64,000 nt of DNA from Phytobacter palmae (GTDB taxonomy: Bacteria; Pseudomonadota; Gammaproteobacteria; Enterobacterales; Enterobacteriaceae): positions 1 to 64,000 of the forward strand of contig FONB01000008.1 of assembly GCA_900112785.1 (NCBI GenBank), read 5' to 3'. The notes under the pieces were generated by a model. That model saw nothing but the letters and a program-made list of their open reading frames with translations, had not been told where the DNA came from and searched no databases. This document shows positions 60,460 through 64,000 of the stretch, in pieces. Each line of letters opens with the position of its first letter. Position 1 is the stretch's first letter. Both the position numbers and the translations under genes were made by a program.

Positions 60460-60912
60460 ATGAAATATCAACAACTGGAAAATCTTGAAAGCGGCTGGAA
60501 ATGGAAATATCTGGTGAAGAAGCACCGGGAAGGTGAGCTTATTACAAGATATATCGAAGCCAGCGCGGCCAAAGACGCCGTCGATTTATTGCTAACCCTC
60601 GAAAATGAACCCGTGCAGGTTAATGCCTGGATTGAGCAGCATATTAATCCGTCGCTCATGAACCGCATGAAGCAGACTATTCGGGCGCGGCGCAAACGGC
60701 ATTTTAATGCCGAGCATCAGCATACGCGTAAAAAATCAATCGATCTGGAGTTTGTTGTCTGGCAGCGTCTGGCAGGGCTGGCACAGCGTCGGGGCAAAAC
60801 CCTTTCCGAGACCATTGTTCAATTGATTGAAGATGCCGAACATAAAGAAAAATACGCCACAACTATGTCGTCACTTAAACAGGATTTGCAGGCGCTTCTG
60901 GGCAAAGAGTGA
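60460..60912 (+). CDS. matP: MatP, terminus macrodomain protein
   Basis: A 150-residue DNA-binding protein, the E. coli length. The helical N-terminal part is followed by a ribbon-helix-helix near residues 85-120 ([28 protein letters not shown] is a continuous region there) and a C-terminal coiled coil. It binds matS sites across the Ter macrodomain, links Ter to the division ring and excludes MukBEF, encoded 27 kb away in this window. No matS site was found in the window by eye. Confidence 0.97.
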   Translation: MKYQQLENLESGWKWKYLVKKHREGELITRYIEASAAKDAVDLLLTLENEPVQVNAWIEQHINPSLMNRMKQTIRARRKRHFNAEHQHTRKKSIDLEFVVWQRLAGLAQRRGKTLSETIVQLIEDAEHKEKYATTMSSLKQDLQALLGKE

Positions 60913-60943
60913 ATTTTTGTGCAAATGTGATTTTTACAGGCAA

Positions 60944-60972
60944 TAAAAAACCCCGCGATGCGGGGTTTTTTT
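60944..60972. terminator. Bidirectional terminator between matP and ompA
   Basis: CCCCGC (60951-60956) and GCGGGG (60960-60965), loop GAT, flanked by an A run and a T run. Confidence 0.92.
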
Positions 60973-60985
60973 ACAGCACGTGAAC

Positions 60986-62044
60986 TTAAGCCTGAGGCTG
61001 AGTTACAACGTCTTTGCTGCCACGAACTTCGATTTCTACGCGACGGTCCGGCGCCAGGCAATCGATCAGCGCAGGGCGCGCTTTCACGTTGTCACAGGTG
61101 CTGCCAGTAACCGGCTGGGATTTGCCCATGCCACGTGCGGAGATTTTGTTCGCCGGGATACCTTTAGAAACCAGGTAATCAACAACGGACTGAGCACGTT
61201 TCTCAGACAGACCCTGGTTGTAAGCGTCAGAACCGATACGGTCGGTGAAGCCCAGAACCACTACGGAACCGTCTTTTGGATCCAGGTTGCTCAGCTGACC
61301 ATACAGCTGATCCAGTGCCTGCTGACCTTCCGGTTTCAGGGTTGCTTTGTTGAAGTTGAACAGAACGTCAGACTTCAGAGTAAAGTGCTTGGTCTGTACT
61401 TCCGGAGCCGGAGCCGGAGCCGGAGCTACTACCGGTGCAGCTTCTTCCTGCTGACCGAAACGGTAGGAAACACCTACGCTCAGCATGCCGTTGTCCGGAC
61501 GGGTACCAACGGTGTTTGCATCACCGATGTTGTTAACCCACTGGTATTCCAGACGGGTAGCGATGTCACGGGTAACAGCCCACTCAAGGCCACCAGCGAA
61601 TACCGGGGAAACACCGGTGTCGTGGTCTTTGAAGTGAGCGTCAGCGCCAGGGACGTTAGCTTTAGCGTCTGCACGCCATACCATGCCGCCCAGACGGGTG
61701 TAGATATCCAGATCGTCAGTGATCGGGTAACCCAGTTTAGCGGTCAGCTGTACGCCTTGAGCTTTGAACGCACCGTTTACGGTGTCGCCTTTGTACGGCA
61801 TACGACCTAACCAGTCGTAACCCATCTCAAAACCAACGTACGGGTTAACCTGATAGCCACCGAACGCACCTGCACCAAGCTGACTTGAATGGGTCGGGCC
61901 GTCGTTCGGGATGAAGCCGGTGTCGTGGAACTGAGACCAGCCCAGTTTGCCACCTGCATACCAGGTATTATCTTTCGGAGCGGCCTGCGCTACGGTAGCG
62001 AAACCAGCCAGTGCCACTGCAATCGCGATAGCTGTCTTTTTCAT
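60986..62044 (-). CDS. ompA: OmpA, outer-membrane protein A
   Basis: A 352-residue protein when started at ATG 62044, which begins the signal peptide [21 protein letters not shown]. The first 170 residues form an eight-strand beta-barrel; an Ala-Pro linker follows; the rest is the periplasmic OmpA domain that binds peptidoglycan, with the two cysteines in STCDN and [14 protein letters not shown]. It tethers the outer membrane to the cell wall. Codon bias marks it as highly expressed. Surface loops differ from E. coli, as is usual. Confidence 0.99.
   Translation of the reverse strand: MKKTAIAIAVALAGFATVAQAAPKDNTWYAGGKLGWSQFHDTGFIPNDGPTHSSQLGAGAFGGYQVNPYVGFEMGYDWLGRMPYKGDTVNGAFKAQGVQLTAKLGYPITDDLDIYTRLGGMVWRADAKANVPGADAHFKDHDTGVSPVFAGGLEWAVTRDIATRLEYQWVNNIGDANTVGTRPDNGMLSVGVSYRFGQQEEAAPVVAPAPAPAPEVQTKHFTLKSDVLFNFNKATLKPEGQQALDQLYGQLSNLDPKDGSVVVLGFTDRIGSDAYNQGLSEKRAQSVVDYLVSKGIPANKISARGMGKSQPVTGSTCDNVKARPALIDCLAPDRRVEIEVRGSKDVVTQPQA
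61402..61425 (-). repeat. Hexanucleotide tandem repeat in ompA
   Basis: CCGGAG is repeated four times in a row, encoding the Ala-Pro linker between the barrel and the periplasmic domain. Repeats here let the linker length vary between strains. Confidence 0.85.
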
Positions 62045-62410
62045 TTTTTGCGCCTCGTTATCATCCAAAAATCGCCATGAAAATCTCGATGAGAAGTCAC
62101 GGTTAAATCCTTCACCGGGGGCATTGCTCATCAGTCCCTATAGAGATATCTTCACGATATCTTTGGCTTATGCCGAGCACCCCTGGCGATGTAAAGTCTA
62201 CAACGTAGTTGGAAACTTACAAGTGTGAAGTCCGTCAGGCATATGAAAAAAAAGACTTTGTATACACAATATTTAACACTTTTGCGGAACTATTCGCCAG
62301 TTCAGTTGCCTTGCAGGTCGCCTGAAACGGGCGTTGGCGGCCTATTTCGCTGATTACACGGCATTGCTTGCCAGACAGAAAAATAATGCCAGGATTTATC
62401 TTAATTTTAC
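62045..62410 (-). promoter_or_regulatory. ompA leader, promoter and sulA 3' flank
   Basis: A 366-base gap without a gene. The leader runs from about 62187 to 62045 and has the E. coli layout, ending in ACGAGGCGCAAAAA before the ATG, the zone paired by MicA RNA in E. coli. A -10 element TAGACT lies at 62195-62200 and a -35 element TTGTAA at 62217-62222, 16 bases apart. In E. coli the 5' hairpin stabilises the message. From 62230 to 62410 I see no gene and no clear terminator. Confidence 0.75.
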
Positions 62411-62911
62411 TCAATGATACAAATTTGAGTGAATTTTTATCCCTGAATGCTGTCTCGCAGCGAGAGGATTGCATCGTACTGGCCGCATTACGAAGCCTAT
62501 TGCGTTCCCTTCTTCCGCAGCTATCGCCAGACGGTGATGTTCTTCTTCGGTCAATTCTTCGGCATGCCAGCCAATCACAACGCTATAGTTGCCGGTACGT
62601 AATGCACGAATCATCGACTCCAGGGTAAGGCAGGGGGAAAGCTGGCTGATTTGCATAACTTTAGTCAGCGGCAGGCCTGCAGACAACACCCATTCACGGC
62701 TTAATTTTTGTTGCGGCGTTAACCAGAGCTGCCAGCGCGATTGTTGACCCAGTTGCTGTAATAACGGCAACAGCAGCAATTGTGTCATGCCAGGCTGATC
62801 TTCACGATAAACCACTTCACTGATCAGACCCGTAGAAGCCTCAATGCTCCCTGCGCTGTGTGCGGAAAGAAATTGTGTTGAACGATTTGCACGGTTTAAT
62901 GAATGGTACAT
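62411..62911 (-). CDS. sulA: SulA, SOS cell-division inhibitor
   Basis: A 166-residue protein (E. coli: 169). The start at 62911 ([10 protein letters not shown]) corresponds to the E. coli start; the open frame continues 19 codons upstream into the promoter, which I discount. The core [32 protein letters not shown] is nearly unchanged, while the first 35 residues diverge. SulA binds FtsZ and blocks division after DNA damage and is degraded by Lon. A near-consensus LexA box lies 22 bases upstream. Confidence 0.97.
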   Translation of the reverse strand: MYHSLNRANRSTQFLSAHSAGSIEASTGLISEVVYREDQPGMTQLLLLPLLQQLGQQSRWQLWLTPQQKLSREWVLSAGLPLTKVMQISQLSPCLTLESMIRALRTGNYSVVIGWHAEELTEEEHHRLAIAAEEGNAIGFVMRPVRCNPLAARQHSGIKIHSNLYH

Positions 62912-62932
62912 GATCAACCCAGCCCTGTTAGT

Positions 62933-62952
62933 TACTGTATAAACATACAGTA
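62933..62952. promoter_or_regulatory. LexA box of sulA
   Basis: TACTGTATAAACATACAGTA is a 20-base LexA operator with perfect CTGT/ACAG half-sites, placed 22 bases before the sulA start, so it should overlap the promoter and keep the gene tightly off until SOS induction. Confidence 0.95.
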
Positions 62953-63129
62953 ACCCCTGGGCGTTCAAAGATCAACCTCATTTTCTGAAAGCATCTCGCA
63001 ATTTTGTCTGGTATTGCGATGAAGCCGCAAAATTTTCTTGCCGTGTTGCGTGCACTTGCCTATGTTCCTCAGTAGCGGATCGGTTAACAGAATTAATGTT
63101 TTTACTCCATGATTTACAAGGGAATAATC

Positions 63130-63735
63130 ATGAAAAACATATCGTATCAAAGGATCTATCAGTCACGGGAATACCTCGCACCTTTGGGAAAAATTCGCTT
63201 TCGCGCGCATTTTGGTGGCTACAGTTTATCGATAGACAACACCGTGTTTGCGATGATTTCAGAGGGAGAGTTATACCTTCGTGCCTGCGAGGAGAGTGCG
63301 CAGTATCGGGTAACAAAGAGTTCACCACTTCTGACAATACAGAAGCGTGGCCGCGCTGTTTCGCTTAACTATTACTTTGTTGATGAACATCTTTGGAGTG
63401 ATTTGCCAACATTGCTGCGGCTTTCTTCGCAATCGCTCGCGGCGGCTCGTGAGGAAAAAACGGCACGCGATACACCTCATCGCCTTAAGGATCTACCAAA
63501 CATAAACTTTCAACTTGAGATGATGCTTTTCGACGCCGGTATACCGGACGTACGTATGCTGCGGCATCTGGGCGCTAAAGCGTGTTGGTTGCGTTTGAAG
63601 GCGATGAACAAACATATGGGTATCAAGGTGCTGCTGGGCCTGGAAGGGGCAATCATCGGGCTGCATGAGGCCGCACTCCCGGCGTTGAGACGCCAGGAGT
63701 TAATCGACTGGTACCACGAGGTTGGGCAGAAATAA
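63130..63735 (+). CDS. sxy: Sxy/TfoX, competence and CRP-S regulator
   Basis: A 201-residue protein started at ATG 63130 (MKNISYQRIY), with AAGGGAAT eight bases upstream; an upstream ATG at 63109 is less likely. The N-terminal TfoX domain (FGGYSLSIDNTVFAMISEGELYLRA) and the C-terminal helix-hairpin-like domain (LKDLPNINF and RMLRHLGAKACWLRLK) are both present. It works with CRP to turn on genes with CRP-S promoters, including DNA-uptake genes such as the comEC homologue ycaI in this window. It is divergent from sulA. Confidence 0.95.
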   Translation: MKNISYQRIYQSREYLAPLGKIRFRAHFGGYSLSIDNTVFAMISEGELYLRACEESAQYRVTKSSPLLTIQKRGRAVSLNYYFVDEHLWSDLPTLLRLSSQSLAAAREEKTARDTPHRLKDLPNINFQLEMMLFDAGIPDVRMLRHLGAKACWLRLKAMNKHMGIKVLLGLEGAIIGLHEAALPALRRQELIDWYHEVGQK

Positions 63736-63746
63736 AAAGAGGAGTG

Positions 63747-64000
63747 TCAGGTCATAATCTGCCGCTGTAAACGGCACATCTCTGGCAGAAGTGCGATAAG
63801 CAACCCAATTTGTTGCAATACAAGTGGTTCTTTGCTGTCGGGCCGTGGCTCAAGATGCTTAATGCGTCGCGATAAATCTGCCAGTGTCAACTGTACGCGC
63901 TCTTCATCAGCGGGCTGGTGGTGAAGGGCGTCATCAACATAACAGACGGCATCATCCAGCAAACGAAGGATCGCAGGGTGAGTCAGTTGTTCGCGATGTG
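63747..64000 (-). CDS. yccS: YccS, inner-membrane protein (C-terminal end)
   Basis: An open frame runs leftwards from the window edge at 64000 to a stop at 63747, with no break at the TTG near 63962, so only the last 84 residues are seen. The position directly after sxy and on the opposite strand, and the helical, leucine-rich C-terminus ending MCRLQRQIMT, fit YccS, a FUSC/YccS-family membrane protein of unknown transport role. Identity rests mainly on conserved gene order. Confidence 0.75.
   Translation of the reverse strand, partial: HREQLTHPAILRLLDDAVCYVDDALHHQPADEERVQLTLADLSRRIKHLEPRPDSKEPLVLQQIGLLIALLPEMCRLQRQIMT

Noticed and set aside
61402-61425. Phase-variable repeat in ompA
   Set aside because: The repeat unit is six bases, so changes in copy number keep the frame and only alter linker length.
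62912-62968. Longer SulA starting at 62968
   Set aside because: The extra 19 residues would cover the LexA box and promoter and are absent from the E. coli protein.
1-64000. matS sites for MatP
   Set aside because: I scanned the GTGAC motifs I could see (for example 42906-42916, GTGACAGTCAC) and none has the required 13-base GTGACRNYGTCAC form. A computed scan would settle this.
1-64000. Mobile elements, prophage, CRISPR arrays, tRNA or rRNA genes
   Set aside because: No transposase, integrase, regular spaced repeats or cloverleaf-like sequences were seen; gene order is that of the core chromosome throughout.

Overview
The window is a contiguous stretch of enterobacterial core chromosome. 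Gene content, order, protein lengths and many leader sequences follow the Escherichia coli K-12 dmsC-yccS segment almost gene for gene, while the proteins differ throughout at the level of a sister genus. The linkage mukFEB, matP, seqA-like house-keeping style genes, ompF/ompA and rmf, plus the divergence in OmpF, YcaI and LdtD, points to Enterobacteriaceae close to Escherichia and Salmonella; Citrobacter is my best guess, made from memory of sequences and not from a search. No prophage, insertion sequence, tRNA, rRNA, CRISPR array or toxin-antitoxin pair was seen.

Layout. 1-3.2 kb: end of the DMSO reductase operon (dmsB end, dmsC), the MFS transporter ycaD and a secreted Gly/Asn-rich RcnB/CigR-like protein. 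3.2-7.9 kb (minus strand): anaerobic formate module focA-pflB with pflA, behind an FNR/ArcA-type control region. 7.9-10.5 kb: divergent ycaO and ycaP. 10.6-17.2 kb: serC-aroA (with an attenuator-like hairpin between them), ycaL, cmk, rpsA, ihfB. 17.4-24.6 kb: comEC(ycaI)-msbA-lpxK-ycaQ-ycaR-kdsB, which couples lipid A and Kdo synthesis with lipid A export. 24.8-26.4 kb: ycbJ and elyC, convergent and overlapping. 26.5-33.8 kb: cmoM-mukF-mukE-mukB, overlapping genes for tRNA modification and chromosome condensation. 34-37.2 kb: ldtD, mepK and gloC, of which the first two make and cut 3-3 peptidoglycan crosslinks. 37.3-43.2 kb (minus): aspC, ompF, asnS, pncB. 43.5-49.8 kb: pepN, a lone ssuE, pyrD, zapC, ycbX. 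49.9-57.8 kb: rlmL, uup, pqiABC, rmf. 57.9-64 kb: fabA, lonH, matP, ompA, sulA, sxy and the start of yccS (its C-terminal end).

Compared with E. coli K-12 (from general knowledge), ycaC, ycaM, ycaN and ycaK are missing around ycaD, ssuADCB is missing beside ssuE, and the elf/ycb fimbrial cluster before pyrD is missing. The accessory content is therefore mainly one added gene (the RcnB/CigR-like protein) and several absent blocks. I found no convincing undescribed multi-gene system. The observations most worth checking are the orphan ssuE, the CigR-like gene, the hairpin-rich ompF-asnS gap, the near-CRP-S element before sxy, and the unexplained structured intergenic DNA around the pfl genes.
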